Origin: Muricauda sp. SCSIO 64092
GTDB lineage: Bacteria > Bacteroidota > Bacteroidia > Flavobacteriales > Flavobacteriaceae
Assembly: GCF_023016285.1 (NCBI RefSeq)
Contig: NZ_CP095413.1
Location: 930,001-994,000, forward strand
Length of the DNA: 64,000 bases
Direction: 5' to 3'
Shown here: piece after piece, positions 1 to 9,005 of the stretch
How the letters are laid out: the number at the start of each line of letters is the position of its first letter
Position numbering within the stretch: the stretch's first letter is position 1
Translations under genes and position numbers: made by a program
The notes under the pieces: generated by a model
What the model was told of the DNA's origin: nothing
What the model saw: only the letters and a program-made list of their open reading frames with translations
Database searches by the model: none

Positions 1-396
1 GCAGATTTCCACCAAGCTCCTTTCTTCCAAAGTAAAATTGCCAGCTACGAACTCAGTAACCAATTTTCGAACATCCTCCTTTTTAAAGGTGGACAAAAAA
101 CCCAATCGTCCCGTGTTGACCCCAACTATGGGAATACGCAAATGTCCTATATATGTGATGGCCCGTAACATTGTTCCGTCACCACCAAAGCTTACAAATA
201 AGTCAAAGGAGCTATCCAGCCCGTTCTCTTGGGTAAAACTGGGAAACGCCCCGATCTTTGTATGGGAATTTAAAAGGGCAAGAAATTCTTTTTCTATGGC
301 AATGAAAGCCCCTTCCTCTTTTAGGGCATCCAACAGACTATGGACATGCACAACATCATGTTCCTGTAACACTTGGCCATAGATAGCGACTTTCAT
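1..396 (-). CDS. nadK: NAD kinase, C-terminus beyond the window edge
   Basis: N-terminal 132 codons of NAD kinase, which phosphorylates NAD to NADP in the cytoplasm. The translated minus strand starts MKVAIYGQ and shows the family hallmarks: the nucleotide-binding GGDGT motif within SFGGDGTMLRA, followed by GVNTGRLGFL. The ATG at 396 lies 2 bases after the stop of the CBS-domain gene at 398, so the two are probably co-transcribed. The rest of the gene lies to the left of the window. Identity is secure from these motifs; only the truncation by the window edge limits the description. Confidence 0.93.
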   Translation of the reverse strand, partial: MKVAIYGQVLQEHDVVHVHSLLDALKEEGAFIAIEKEFLALLNSHTKIGAFPSFTQENGLDSSFDLFVSFGGDGTMLRAITYIGHLRIPIVGVNTGRLGFLSTFKKEDVRKLVTEFVAGNFTLEERSLVEIC

Positions 397-397
397 G

Positions 398-1057
398 TTA
401 GACATTTAGATATTTGTCCAAATAGGCAGAACGCTCTTTTAAATCTTCCAAAAACTGGTCATCATTGTTACCGAACAATATGTTATAACTGTAGCGTCTA
501 AAAGTTTGAATGACCTCGTTGAGGTTGCCACTGTTGATTTTAAGGGTCACCTGGACCAAATCGTTTTGGTTATCGGTTACAAAGGCCCCCAATAACTTGC
601 CGTTATTGCTCTCCACTATTTGGGAAATCTCACTCAGGGAATAATCCTTAATCCCCTTCGAAACCACTAAGATGCCACCGGGTTCGGTAAAGAAAGGTGT
701 TCCTATGAATTGGGAAACCACATCATTAAGGTCATAGTATCCCAGTACCCTATGGGAATTGGCATCCAGGACCGGAAGTATATTCGCCTCGTTCCGGGCA
801 AAGACCTCCAAAACATCCAACCAAAGGGTTTCCTTGGTTACATGGAAAGTCTCCAATTGATAACGAAATTCCTCAATTGTCCTTTCCGGCTCAAAACAGG
901 CCAGGTCATTTTCGGACAACAACCCCAAAAAACCATCTTTTTCCGCTACGGCAACATGTGAGAACGTGGTCTCCTCAAAAAAGGAGATGACCTTATTCAA
1001 GTTTTCGGTTACTTGAAAAACGGGTAAGGACGTTATGATGTGTTCTTGTATGTTCAT
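398..1057 (-). CDS. CBS domain protein (AcuB-like)
   Basis: 219-residue cytoplasmic protein with paired CBS domains in the first about 125 residues (segments around FSHVAVAEKDGFLGLLSEND and ANILPVLDANSHRVLGYYDL). CBS pairs bind adenine nucleotides and act as regulatory modules. The remaining about 95 residues resemble the ACT-like tail of AcuB-type proteins, which is an inference from layout. It sits immediately upstream of NAD kinase on the same strand, an arrangement that hints at a nucleotide-sensing role near NADP synthesis. It is transcribed divergently from pdxJ across an 88-base gap. Confidence 0.85.
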   Translation of the reverse strand: MNIQEHIITSLPVFQVTENLNKVISFFEETTFSHVAVAEKDGFLGLLSENDLACFEPERTIEEFRYQLETFHVTKETLWLDVLEVFARNEANILPVLDANSHRVLGYYDLNDVVSQFIGTPFFTEPGGILVVSKGIKDYSLSEISQIVESNNGKLLGAFVTDNQNDLVQVTLKINSGNLNEVIQTFRRYSYNILFGNNDDQFLEDLKERSAYLDKYLNV

Positions 1058-1115
1058 GATTAAAAATCAAGGCAAAACTACAAATTAATACCGCGCAAAA
1101 GGTGTGCCCATTTTG

Positions 1116-1123
1116 TATTTTTG
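1116..1123 (+). promoter_or_regulatory. Putative -7 box of the pdxJ promoter
   Basis: TATTTTTG matches the Bacteroidota -7 consensus TAnnTTTG and lies 22 bases before the pdxJ start codon. No good -33 TTG box is seen at the usual distance, so the assignment is moderate. Confidence 0.45.
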
Positions 1124-1145
1124 CTCGCTCCAACAGTTTTAGACC

Positions 1146-1859
1146 ATGACAAAACTCAGTGTAAACATCAACAAGCTGGCCACTTTACGAAATTCAAGGG
1201 GAGGTAACATGCCAAACGTAGTGCAGTCCGCACAGGATATTGAAGCCTTTGGGGCACAAGGAATCACCATTCATCCAAGACCGGATGAGCGCCACATCCG
1301 CTACCAGGATGCCCTGGATTTAAAATCGGTCGTAAAGACTGAATTCAATATAGAAGGCAACCCCATACCAAAATTTGTGGATTTGGTGCTAAAGGTAAAA
1401 CCCACCCAAGTGACCCTTGTTCCTGATGCCGAGGATGCCCTTACTTCCAATGCAGGTTGGGATACCTTAAGACACAAGGATTTTCTAAAGGACACCATAG
1501 GTACTTTTAGGGAAAATGGGATTCGCACCTCCATATTTGTGGATCCCGATCCCAAAATGGTGGAAGGGGCCGTTGCTACAGGGACCGATAGAATTGAATT
1601 GTACACCGAAAGTTTTGCAAAAACTTATGCCGAGGGAAACAAGGAAGGTATCATTCCTTTCATAAAAGCTGCCGAAGTAGCACAAAAGATGGGATTGGGA
1701 ATCAATGCAGGACATGACCTAAACCTGGATAATATTGCTTTTTTTAAGGAGAGTATTCCCGACCTACTTGAGGTTTCCATAGGGCATGCCCTCATCTGCG
1801 AGTCCATTTATCTTGGTTTGGAAAATGTGGTGAACATGTATTTACATCGCTTGCAATGA
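1146..1859 (+). CDS. pdxJ: Pyridoxine 5'-phosphate synthase PdxJ
   Basis: 237-residue TIM-barrel enzyme that condenses 1-deoxyxylulose 5-phosphate with 3-amino-2-oxopropyl phosphate to give pyridoxine 5'-phosphate, the last ring-forming step of the DXP-dependent vitamin B6 pathway. Family features seen are the N-terminal LSVNINKLATLRNSRGG segment, GITIHPRPDERHI, the FVDP loop, the GINAGHDLNLDN segment and VSIGHALI near the C-terminus. Length is normal for the family. The stop overlaps the start of the next gene by 4 bases (ATGA), indicating translational coupling with the alpha/beta hydrolase. Confidence 0.97.
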   Translation: MTKLSVNINKLATLRNSRGGNMPNVVQSAQDIEAFGAQGITIHPRPDERHIRYQDALDLKSVVKTEFNIEGNPIPKFVDLVLKVKPTQVTLVPDAEDALTSNAGWDTLRHKDFLKDTIGTFRENGIRTSIFVDPDPKMVEGAVATGTDRIELYTESFAKTYAEGNKEGIIPFIKAAEVAQKMGLGINAGHDLNLDNIAFFKESIPDLLEVSIGHALICESIYLGLENVVNMYLHRLQ

Positions 1860-2629
1860 ATAAAATCCTTCACTCCACCATTATAGGGGATGGCCATCCC
1901 CTATTTATACTCCATGGGTTTCTTGGAATGTCCGATAATTGGAAGACTTTGGGAAACAAATATGCCGAAAATGGCTTTCAAGTGCACCTGATCGACCAAA
2001 GAAATCATGGGCGAAGTTTTCATTCAGAAGAATTCAATTATGAAATTTTGGCGCAGGACCTTAAAACCTATATGGAATACCATAACACTGCCAAGGCCCA
2101 TGTTTTAGGTCATTCCATGGGCGGAAAAACGGCAATGCAGTTTGCTGTGGAATTTCCGCAAAAGTTGGAAAAACTGGTAGTGGCCGACATTGCCCCCAAG
2201 TATTATCCCCCGCACCACCAAGCTATTGTTGCTGCACTGAACACCTTAAACTTTGAAGAAATCAAAACCAGATCGGAAGCCGATAAGAAATTGTCAGAAT
2301 CGCTTACCGATTTTGGAATCCGTCAGTTTTTGTTAAAAAACCTGTATTGGGTGGAAAAAGGGCAATTGGGTTTTCGTTTCAATCTGCACGTACTCCAAAA
2401 CAAGTTGGAAGAAATTGGGGAGACCATTTCTGAAATGGATACTTTTGGGGAACCCACACTGTTTTTAAGGGGCAGCCGATCGGAATATATCCATCCCAAC
2501 GATGCTACCCTCATTAAGAAACACTTTCCAAAGGCCACAATAGCTACCATTGAACAGGCGGGTCATTGGCTACATGCAGAGAATCCAAAGGCTTTTTTCA
2601 TCAAATCCCTGGAATTCCTAAATCGATAA
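1856..2629 (+). CDS. Alpha/beta hydrolase (YbfF-like esterase)
   Basis: 257-residue cytoplasmic alpha/beta hydrolase. The oxyanion-hole region is LHGFLG, the nucleophile elbow is GHSMGG (about residues 85 to 90), and the catalytic histidine is in QAGHWLHAE near the C-terminus. The DQRNHGRS segment is typical of the YbfF group of esterases that act on short acyl-CoA and ester substrates in vitro. It is coupled to pdxJ by a 4-base overlap; a link to vitamin B6 metabolism is only suggested by position. Confidence 0.88.
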   Translation: MNKILHSTIIGDGHPLFILHGFLGMSDNWKTLGNKYAENGFQVHLIDQRNHGRSFHSEEFNYEILAQDLKTYMEYHNTAKAHVLGHSMGGKTAMQFAVEFPQKLEKLVVADIAPKYYPPHHQAIVAALNTLNFEEIKTRSEADKKLSESLTDFGIRQFLLKNLYWVEKGQLGFRFNLHVLQNKLEEIGETISEMDTFGEPTLFLRGSRSEYIHPNDATLIKKHFPKATIATIEQAGHWLHAENPKAFFIKSLEFLNR

Positions 2630-2760
2630 AATTCACCCCATTTTATTATGCATGCATAATTTTTTTGGGCCTTTCGTTGTATGGGTGACAAATTTCCGCT
2701 AGTTTTGAACATACTGATTTAACTATAACTTCAACTTAAACTAACGTAAATTATTAGAAC

Positions 2761-4332
2761 ATGAAAAAGTTCCTCGCCCTTTTGCCCTTGCTTGGATTAA
2801 TCTTTGTGGCATGTGACGATGACGACGATGGCACTGAAATGGAAACCATGGTCGAAGTCACCAATGGTTCAGCAGATTTTTCGAACTATGTGGCCTTGGG
2901 CAATTCCTTAACAGCCGGTTTTTCCGATGGCGCCCTTTTTAGATCGGGACAGGCAGCTTCCTTACCCAACATGCTGGCAACACAATTTGCATTGGCCGGA
3001 GGGGGTTCCTTTGAAATTCCCCTTATGGCAGATGATTTGGGAGGGGCCACTTTAGAAGGCATGCCTTTTTTAGACAACCGTTTTGTTTTGTCTTTCGCGT
3101 CCGGTTCACCCACACCCACTCGTCTTGAAGGCCAGGGCAGCACGGAAATTAGCAACGTCCTGTCAGGAAATTTCAACAATATGGGGGTTCCTGGGGCAAA
3201 AAGCTTCCATTTATTGGCACCGGGTTATGGCAATGTAGCCGGAGTGCCCCTGGGATTGGCCAACCCTTATTTTGCAAGGTTTGCTTCTGGTCCAACAGCT
3301 ACTGTCCTAGGCGATGCCGTTGCGCAGAATCCAACCTTTTTTACCCTTTGGATAGGAAATAATGATGTATTGGGGTATATTACCGCAGGCGGTGATGGCG
3401 AAGATCAAACCGGGAATGAGGATTTTACAACATATGGAAGTTCCGACATTTCCGATCCCAATGTGGTTGCCGGTTCCATTCAAGGAATTTTGGACGCCAT
3501 GGCTGCGATTGGTGCGCAAGGTGTGATTGCCAATCTTCCCGATGTGACCACTATTCCATTTTTGACAACGGTACCTTTTGCGCCACTAAGTCCGGCAAAC
3601 CCTGATTTTGCTCCACAAATACCGGCCCTGAACGCGCAATTTGCGGGACTGAACCAAGCCTTCGATTTTTTAGGTTTCCCAGACCGGAAATTGGAGTTCA
3701 GCACCACCGCCGCCAGTGCCGTGGTCATTAAGGATGAAGATTTGGTCGACTTGTCCGCGCAATTGACACAAGTACTTGTTGGAGGGGGCCTTGATGCCGG
3801 TACGGCCACCGTTCTCGGCTTGGTCTATGGGCAGGCAAGACAGGCAACAGCGGAAGATCTTTTGGTTTTGACCAGTCAGGGCGTAATTGCGGAACCCAAT
3901 GCGGATGCTTTTGCATTTCTTCAGAATTTGGGCGTTGATGCTGCCACTGCAGGGCAATTATCGGTAAATGGTATTACCTGGCCCTTGGAAGACCAGTGGG
4001 TTTTAACTCCGGAAGAACAAGCAACTGCCAATACGGCACTATCTGCCTATAACCAGTTAATTGAACAACTGGCCCAGGCGAACGATTTGGCCTTTGTTGA
4101 TGCAAACGCCCTTTTGGCCAGTATCAACGAAAATGGCTTCCCATTGGCCGATGGAAGTGTAGTGACTTCCGTTTTTGCCACGGGTGGTGGTTTCTCTTTG
4201 GACGGAATCCATCCATCACCAAGAGGTTATGCCATTTTGGCCAATGCCTTTATAGGGGCTATCAATGAAAAATACAGTTCCACATTACCCGAGGTAAATC
4301 CATTGGCATTTACCGGCCTTTACCTCAATTAG
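2761..4332 (+). CDS. SGNH/GDSL hydrolase lipoprotein
   Basis: 523-residue outer-membrane or periplasmic lipoprotein. The signal peptide ends in LIFVAC, giving lipidated Cys18 followed by a run of aspartates that resembles a Bacteroidota lipoprotein export signal. SGNH block I is ALGNSLTAG with Ser49 as nucleophile, block III is IGNND, and block V is DGIHPSPRGY with the catalytic Asp and His near residue 480. The family hydrolyses esters of lipids or sugars; the substrate here cannot be read from sequence. It is a single gene ending in a strong terminator. Confidence 0.88.
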   Translation: MKKFLALLPLLGLIFVACDDDDDGTEMETMVEVTNGSADFSNYVALGNSLTAGFSDGALFRSGQAASLPNMLATQFALAGGGSFEIPLMADDLGGATLEGMPFLDNRFVLSFASGSPTPTRLEGQGSTEISNVLSGNFNNMGVPGAKSFHLLAPGYGNVAGVPLGLANPYFARFASGPTATVLGDAVAQNPTFFTLWIGNNDVLGYITAGGDGEDQTGNEDFTTYGSSDISDPNVVAGSIQGILDAMAAIGAQGVIANLPDVTTIPFLTTVPFAPLSPANPDFAPQIPALNAQFAGLNQAFDFLGFPDRKLEFSTTAASAVVIKDEDLVDLSAQLTQVLVGGGLDAGTATVLGLVYGQARQATAEDLLVLTSQGVIAEPNADAFAFLQNLGVDAATAGQLSVNGITWPLEDQWVLTPEEQATANTALSAYNQLIEQLAQANDLAFVDANALLASINENGFPLADGSVVTSVFATGGGFSLDGIHPSPRGYAILANAFIGAINEKYSSTLPEVNPLAFTGLYLN

Positions 4333-4352
4333 AATTAAAAAATCACTATATT

Positions 4353-4380
4353 AAAAGCACCGCTTGCGCGGTGCTTTTTC
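4353..4380 (+). terminator. Rho-independent terminator after the SGNH hydrolase
   Basis: Perfect 11-base-pair stem (4353-4363 with 4368-4378), a TTGC loop and a U-tract. The symmetric A- and T-runs would allow use on either strand, but only the plus-strand gene ends here. Confidence 0.9.
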
Positions 4381-4396
4381 ATTTAAAAACCATGTC

Positions 4397-4747
4397 ATGA
4401 AATTTATCCTCCGACTACTTTTGAGTGCCTTGGCCGTGGTCATCCTAGCCAAACTTCTTCCCGGCGTCGCCGTAGACACTTACATCACCGCAATCCTGGT
4501 TGCCATTGTGCTGAGCTTGCTCAACTTTATGGTAAAACCGGTATTGATCATTTTGACCCTGCCCATTACCATTGTGACCCTTGGCATATTCCTTCTTTTT
4601 ATCAATGCCATAATTATATTGCTTGCAGATTATTTTATCCCAGGGTTTTCGGTAGCCAATATTTGGTGGGCCTTATTATTCAGCCTTTTGTTGTCCTTAC
4701 TGCACTCCATACTGTTTTCCCTTTTGAAAGAGGACAAGAAGAAGTAA
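4397..4747 (+). CDS. Small membrane protein, phage holin family IV-like (PF04020 type)
   Basis: 116-residue protein made almost entirely of four hydrophobic segments, starting MKFILRLLLSALAVVILAK and ending in a lysine-rich tail. The pattern VKPVLIILTLPITIVTLGIF is typical of the DUF360/holin-4 superfamily, a common bacterial inner-membrane protein that, despite the name, is usually not linked to phage. The ATG at 4397 is chosen because an upstream TTG start would lie inside the terminator hairpin. Its role is unknown. Confidence 0.8.
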   Translation: MKFILRLLLSALAVVILAKLLPGVAVDTYITAILVAIVLSLLNFMVKPVLIILTLPITIVTLGIFLLFINAIIILLADYFIPGFSVANIWWALLFSLLLSLLHSILFSLLKEDKKK

Positions 4748-4779
4748 GGTTTATAGCTGATACACAACTTATTAAAAAC

Positions 4780-4810
4780 TTGTTGAGCAAAACAAAATGT
4801 AGTACTTTTG
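4780..4810 (+). promoter_or_regulatory. Promoter of trigger factor gene
   Basis: A -33 TTG (4780-4782) is followed after 20 bases by TACTTTTG (4803-4810), a match to the Bacteroidota vegetative consensus TTG-N19-21-TAnnTTTG. Predicted transcription starts near 4816, 19 bases before the start codon. Confidence 0.65.
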
Positions 4811-4834
4811 CCAGCCATTCAAAAGTAGGTTGTA

Positions 4835-6157
4835 ATGAACATTTCAAAAGAGCAGATAGACAGTTTAAATGCAGTGGTCAAGGTTGCCATCACCAAGGAG
4901 GACTATGAGGAAAAGGTGAACGACATCCTTAAGAATTATAGAAAGCAGGCCAACATCCCCGGTTTTAGAAAAGGGCAGGTTCCCATGGGGTTGATCAAAA
5001 AACAGTACGGAAAAGCGGTATTGGTGGATGAAGTGAACAAATTGCTTCAAGACAACCTCAACAAGTATCTTACGGAAGAAAAATTGGACGTCCTTGGAAA
5101 TCCATTGCCAAGACCACAGGAAAATTTTGATTGGGACAAGGAAAACTTCGACTTTGAATTTGAACTGGGCCTAGCTCCTGAATTTGAAGTAAAGTTGAAC
5201 ACCAAAAAGCCCATTACCCATTACAAAATTGGAGCAGACAAAAAGATGGTGAATGAGCAAGTGGAGCGACTGCAGAAGCAATATGGGAAAATTGTCTCCA
5301 AACCCGAGGTTACCAAAACAGCAGAGGTAAACGGAACGTTCAAAAACGAAACCGAGGAAATAGAGCATAAAACCACAATTGAACTTACCAACGTAAAGGC
5401 CAAAAAGGCCATTGATACCTTAGTGGGCAAAAAGGTTGGGGAGACCGTTACCTTAAAGACCAAGGGACTCTTTAAAGAAGACTATCTGTTATCGTCAAGT
5501 TTGGGAATTCCCCAAGAAAAGTCCGAAAACCTAAATATCGATGTCACACTCACCATTGAAGAAATCAATGAACGTGAGCCTGCTGAACTGAACCAGGAAC
5601 TTTTCGATAAGCTTTTTGGGGAAGGCACGGTCAAAAGTGAGGCAGAAATGAAGGAAAAAATTAAGACGGACTCTGAAAAACAGTTCGAACAACAGTCCGA
5701 TCAAAAATTACTCAATGACATCACGGAAAAGCTTATTGAGGAAACCAAGTTCGATCTGCCTTCGGAATTTCTAAAAAAATGGATCCAAGTCAGTGGGGAA
5801 AAGGAACTGACGGAAACGGAAGCCTCAGAGGAATATGAGAAATCGGAAAAGGGATTACGGTACCAATTGATTGAAGGTAAGGTTATTAAGGAGAACGACC
5901 TTCAAGTCCAGTTTGACGAGTTGAAGGAGTTTGCCAAAGGATTTATTAAATCCCAGATGGCACAATATGGCCATATGGACCCCAAAGAAGAGGAATTGGA
6001 AAACATTGCCGCCCGTGTCATGGGTAACCAGGATGAGGTAAAGCGCCTTTCCGAACAATTGATGAGCCAGAAGTTATTGGCCCTTTACAAGGAGAAGGCC
6101 AACCTTAAAAACAAAGAAATCAGTTACGAAAACTTTGTAAAAGAGGTTTACGGCTAA
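4835..6157 (+). CDS. tig: Trigger factor
   Basis: 440-residue ribosome-associated chaperone that meets nascent chains at the exit tunnel. The N-terminal ribosome-binding domain shows IPGFRKGQVPMGLIKKQYG, equivalent to the GFRxGKxP signature. The middle region is diverged from a functional PPIase, as is common in Bacteroidota, and the C-terminus is the helical chaperone arm. It is followed by clpP and clpX, the classic tig-clpP-clpX order. A hairpin after its stop suggests part of the transcription ends before clpP. Confidence 0.95.
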   Translation: MNISKEQIDSLNAVVKVAITKEDYEEKVNDILKNYRKQANIPGFRKGQVPMGLIKKQYGKAVLVDEVNKLLQDNLNKYLTEEKLDVLGNPLPRPQENFDWDKENFDFEFELGLAPEFEVKLNTKKPITHYKIGADKKMVNEQVERLQKQYGKIVSKPEVTKTAEVNGTFKNETEEIEHKTTIELTNVKAKKAIDTLVGKKVGETVTLKTKGLFKEDYLLSSSLGIPQEKSENLNIDVTLTIEEINEREPAELNQELFDKLFGEGTVKSEAEMKEKIKTDSEKQFEQQSDQKLLNDITEKLIEETKFDLPSEFLKKWIQVSGEKELTETEASEEYEKSEKGLRYQLIEGKVIKENDLQVQFDELKEFAKGFIKSQMAQYGHMDPKEEELENIAARVMGNQDEVKRLSEQLMSQKLLALYKEKANLKNKEISYENFVKEVYG

Positions 6158-6179
6158 CGCACCAAATAATTGTATATTT

Positions 6180-6216
6180 ACGGTTCTGAAAATTTGAGTT
6201 TTCAGGACCGTTTTTT
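6180..6216 (+). terminator. Terminator between tig and clpP
   Basis: A 13-base-pair stem with a single G-U pair (6180-6192 with 6199-6211), a 6-base loop and six Ts. It should limit read-through from tig into clpP. Confidence 0.85.
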
Positions 6217-6239
6217 GTTTTAAACCCATTGAAAATCCT

Positions 6240-6920
6240 ATGGATTACGGAAAGGAATTTGAAAAATACGCTACCAAGCATCACGGGATAAGCAGCATGT
6301 ATTACGACCAAATTGTAAGTAGCATGCTTCCCGTAAACATGACCCCGAATATTATTGAGGAACGCCAAATGAACATCGCTGTTTTTGATGTCTTCTCCCG
6401 TTTAATGATGGATCGCATCATTTTTATGGGCACGGGAATCAATGATCAAGTTGCGAACATTGTCCAGGCACAGTTGCTGTTTTTGGAAAGCACCGATGCA
6501 TCCAAAGACATATCCATATATATCAACTCCCCTGGCGGTGGGGTTTATGCAGGATTGGGCATCTATGATACCATGCAGTTCATTAAGCCCGATGTTGCAA
6601 CGATCTGTACGGGAATAGCCGCCTCTATGGCGGCGGTATTGCTATGCGCTGGCGAAAAGGGAAAACGAAGTGGATTGCCACATTCCAGGGTTATGATCCA
6701 CCAACCCCTATCAGGTGCCCAAGGGCAGGCCAGTGATATTGAAATTGCGGCCAAGGAAGTATTGAAAATTAAGGATGAACTATATCATATCATCGCCAAT
6801 CATTCCGGACAAACCTTTGATAAGGTTTATGAGGACAGTGATCGGGATTATTGGATGAAAGCTCCGGAAGCCAAGGATTATGGCATGATTGACGAGATTT
6901 TAGTAAGGGAAAAAGGATAA
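6240..6920 (+). CDS. clpP: ATP-dependent Clp protease proteolytic subunit
   Basis: 226-residue serine peptidase subunit that forms the double-heptamer proteolytic chamber. The catalytic Ser lies in GIAASMAAVLL, the His in RVMIHQPLSG, and the Asp in the DRDYWM segment. INSPGGGVYAG is the conserved oxyanion loop. The N-terminus is about 30 residues longer than E. coli ClpP, consistent with a propeptide or late start choice. It is followed by clpX on the same strand, its ATPase partner. Confidence 0.97.
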   Translation: MDYGKEFEKYATKHHGISSMYYDQIVSSMLPVNMTPNIIEERQMNIAVFDVFSRLMMDRIIFMGTGINDQVANIVQAQLLFLESTDASKDISIYINSPGGGVYAGLGIYDTMQFIKPDVATICTGIAASMAAVLLCAGEKGKRSGLPHSRVMIHQPLSGAQGQASDIEIAAKEVLKIKDELYHIIANHSGQTFDKVYEDSDRDYWMKAPEAKDYGMIDEILVREKG

Positions 6921-7005
6921 ATCCGTACTTAACATTGGCTTAAGTACCTAATTGTAGAATTTCAGCTCGTTTTACACGTTATAGCTGTACCGTTAAGATA
7001 AGACA

Positions 7006-8241
7006 ATGGCGAAGGAAAATTTGGAATGTTCATTTTGTGGAAGGAAAAAACCGGAAACCAATCTTTTGATTGCGGGCTTGGACGCGCACATCTGTGATCG
7101 CTGCATTGAACAAGCGCACAGTATAGTGGCCGAAGAGTCCAAGCAATCCAAAACCAACGACCTGTCTTCGGAATTGGTCCTTAAAAAGCCATTGGAGATC
7201 AAGGATTTTCTGGACACCTTTATTATTGGACAGGAACGAACCAAAAAGGTGATGTCCGTTGCGGTTTACAACCATTACAAGCGTTTATTACAGCCCTCGA
7301 GTAAAGATGATGGGGTGGAAATTCAAAAAAGCAATATTGTTATGGTTGGTCAAACAGGTACGGGTAAGACCTTGATGGCAAAAACCATTGCCAAAATGCT
7401 CAATGTACCCCTGGCCATTGTTGATGCCACGGTTTTGACCGAAGCAGGTTATGTGGGAGAGGATGTGGAGAGTATTCTGACCCGATTATTGCAGGCAGCG
7501 GATTATAATTTGGAGAAAGCCGAAAGGGGTATCGTATTTATTGATGAAATTGATAAAATTGCCCGTAAAAGCGACAATCCCTCAATAACCCGTGATGTCT
7601 CTGGGGAAGGCGTACAACAGGGCCTACTAAAACTGTTGGAAGGGACGGTGGTCAATGTTCCCCCAAAAGGAGGTCGAAAACATCCGGACCAGAAGTTTAT
7701 TGAAGTAAATACCGAGAACATCCTATTTGTTGCCGGTGGTGCCTTTGATGGCATAGAACGAATCATCAACAAACGCTTGAACATGCAAGCGGTTGGCTAC
7801 AGTGCTTCCAAAGCGGAAGATAGACTGGATGCCGAAAACATTTTACAATACATTATTCCTAAGGATTTAAAGGAATTCGGTTTGATTCCTGAAATTATTG
7901 GGCGTCTTCCCGTGCTAACGCATATGAATCCATTGGACAGAAAAACGTTGCGTGCCATTCTTACGGAACCCAAGAATGCCATTATTAAGCAGTATGAAAA
8001 GTTATTTGGAATGGACGGGATAACTTTTGATATTACCGAACAGGCCTTGAACTATATAGTGGATAAGGCCGTGGAATACAAATTGGGTGCCAGGGGACTC
8101 CGATCATTATGCGAGGCCATTTTCACGGATGCCATGTTTACCCTACCCAGTTCAGAGGAAAAGGAGTTTAAGGTGACCAAGGCCTATGCAGAGGAAAAAC
8201 TTTCCATGGAAACCATTAAAAAGCTTAAAGCCGTCTCCTAG
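7006..8241 (+). CDS. clpX: Clp protease ATP-binding subunit ClpX
   Basis: 411-residue AAA+ unfoldase that recognises substrates and feeds them into ClpP. The N-terminal zinc-binding domain has the pairs CSFC and CDRC within the first 35 residues; Walker A is GQTGTGKT, Walker B is [10 protein letters not shown], and a sensor region and C-terminal small domain follow. Full length. An 85-base gap separates it from clpP, and it ends at a strong terminator. Confidence 0.98.
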   Translation: MAKENLECSFCGRKKPETNLLIAGLDAHICDRCIEQAHSIVAEESKQSKTNDLSSELVLKKPLEIKDFLDTFIIGQERTKKVMSVAVYNHYKRLLQPSSKDDGVEIQKSNIVMVGQTGTGKTLMAKTIAKMLNVPLAIVDATVLTEAGYVGEDVESILTRLLQAADYNLEKAERGIVFIDEIDKIARKSDNPSITRDVSGEGVQQGLLKLLEGTVVNVPPKGGRKHPDQKFIEVNTENILFVAGGAFDGIERIINKRLNMQAVGYSASKAEDRLDAENILQYIIPKDLKEFGLIPEIIGRLPVLTHMNPLDRKTLRAILTEPKNAIIKQYEKLFGMDGITFDITEQALNYIVDKAVEYKLGARGLRSLCEAIFTDAMFTLPSSEEKEFKVTKAYAEEKLSMETIKKLKAVS

Positions 8242-8262
8242 GGAACCAGGATTCAAGTAAAC

Positions 8263-8289
8263 AAAAAAGGGGCGTTTGCCCCTTTTTTT
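8263..8289 (+). terminator. Terminator after clpX
   Basis: 11-base-pair stem (8263-8273 with 8278-8288), a GTTT loop and a run of seven Ts. The converging hydrolase gene ends at 8310, so the hairpin may serve both directions. Confidence 0.88.
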
Positions 8290-8309
8290 GTGTGATATAT
8301 TGGTATTGA

Positions 8310-8849
8310 CTAAACCGCTTTTTGAGTGATTTTTTGGAGCATCTTAACGCAAACCTCACCAATGATCTTCTCATCCGAATACAGTTCGTGACCAAAACTG
8401 GAAACAATTTTAAAATCCACATCCATGGTTTTGAACCACTTCATGCCGGGTTTAAATTTATCACACTCCCCATAAATCAAGTTGATCTCACAATCGGGAG
8501 CTTCATTTTCAAATCGAATCCGTGTTGGTGATATGGCAGTGAGGGATTTCATGGGCAATCCGTTAAGACCGGCCTTCCATGCAATTGTGCCCCCCATACT
8601 AAAAGCCAGTACATGGCATGGTTTGGTTTCTTTCTTCAACAAATGGGCAACGGCGGTATCAATACCCCCTTCCATAAATGCGCGATGTATGTTTTCCTGC
8701 GTCATAACGGGAATATCCAGGTTTGCCAATTGCTGTATATCATAAAATTCAATATTATAATACTGCTGCAGGTATCCAAAATAAGAAGTAATCCAGAGGC
8801 CTTTTTTAATGCCCCACATGTCTGATAAGACGAGTAATTTTTCTGCCAT
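8310..8849 (-). CDS. Alpha/beta hydrolase family protein
   Basis: 179-residue cytoplasmic protein of compact alpha/beta hydrolase type. AFSMGG is the nucleophile elbow (a variant of GxSxGG), GECDKF marks the acid region, and the SFGHELY segment carries the likely catalytic histidine. The ATG at 8849 (MAEKLLVLSD) is chosen over an upstream TTG that adds 11 unlikely residues. It lacks a cap domain, as in dienelactone-hydrolase-like small esterases. Substrate unknown. Confidence 0.75.
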   Translation of the reverse strand: MAEKLLVLSDMWGIKKGLWITSYFGYLQQYYNIEFYDIQQLANLDIPVMTQENIHRAFMEGGIDTAVAHLLKKETKPCHVLAFSMGGTIAWKAGLNGLPMKSLTAISPTRIRFENEAPDCEINLIYGECDKFKPGMKWFKTMDVDFKIVSSFGHELYSDEKIIGEVCVKMLQKITQKAV

Positions 8850-9005
8850 TGTAAATGATTGTTGTAAGTTTTGGTGACCCAAAGGTGACTACAAAACGAA
8901 GCAATTCCTAAAATATTGGTTCAGTTTCAATTTTTGTTCGATAAACTACGGGAAGTTACGAAAACGTTTTCGTAAATCATTTGAAGTCTGTACCAAATGA
9001 CGTGA

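Noticed and set aside
4364..4396. Upstream TTG start for the small membrane protein
   Set aside because: It lies inside the terminator hairpin and adds residues atypical for the family.
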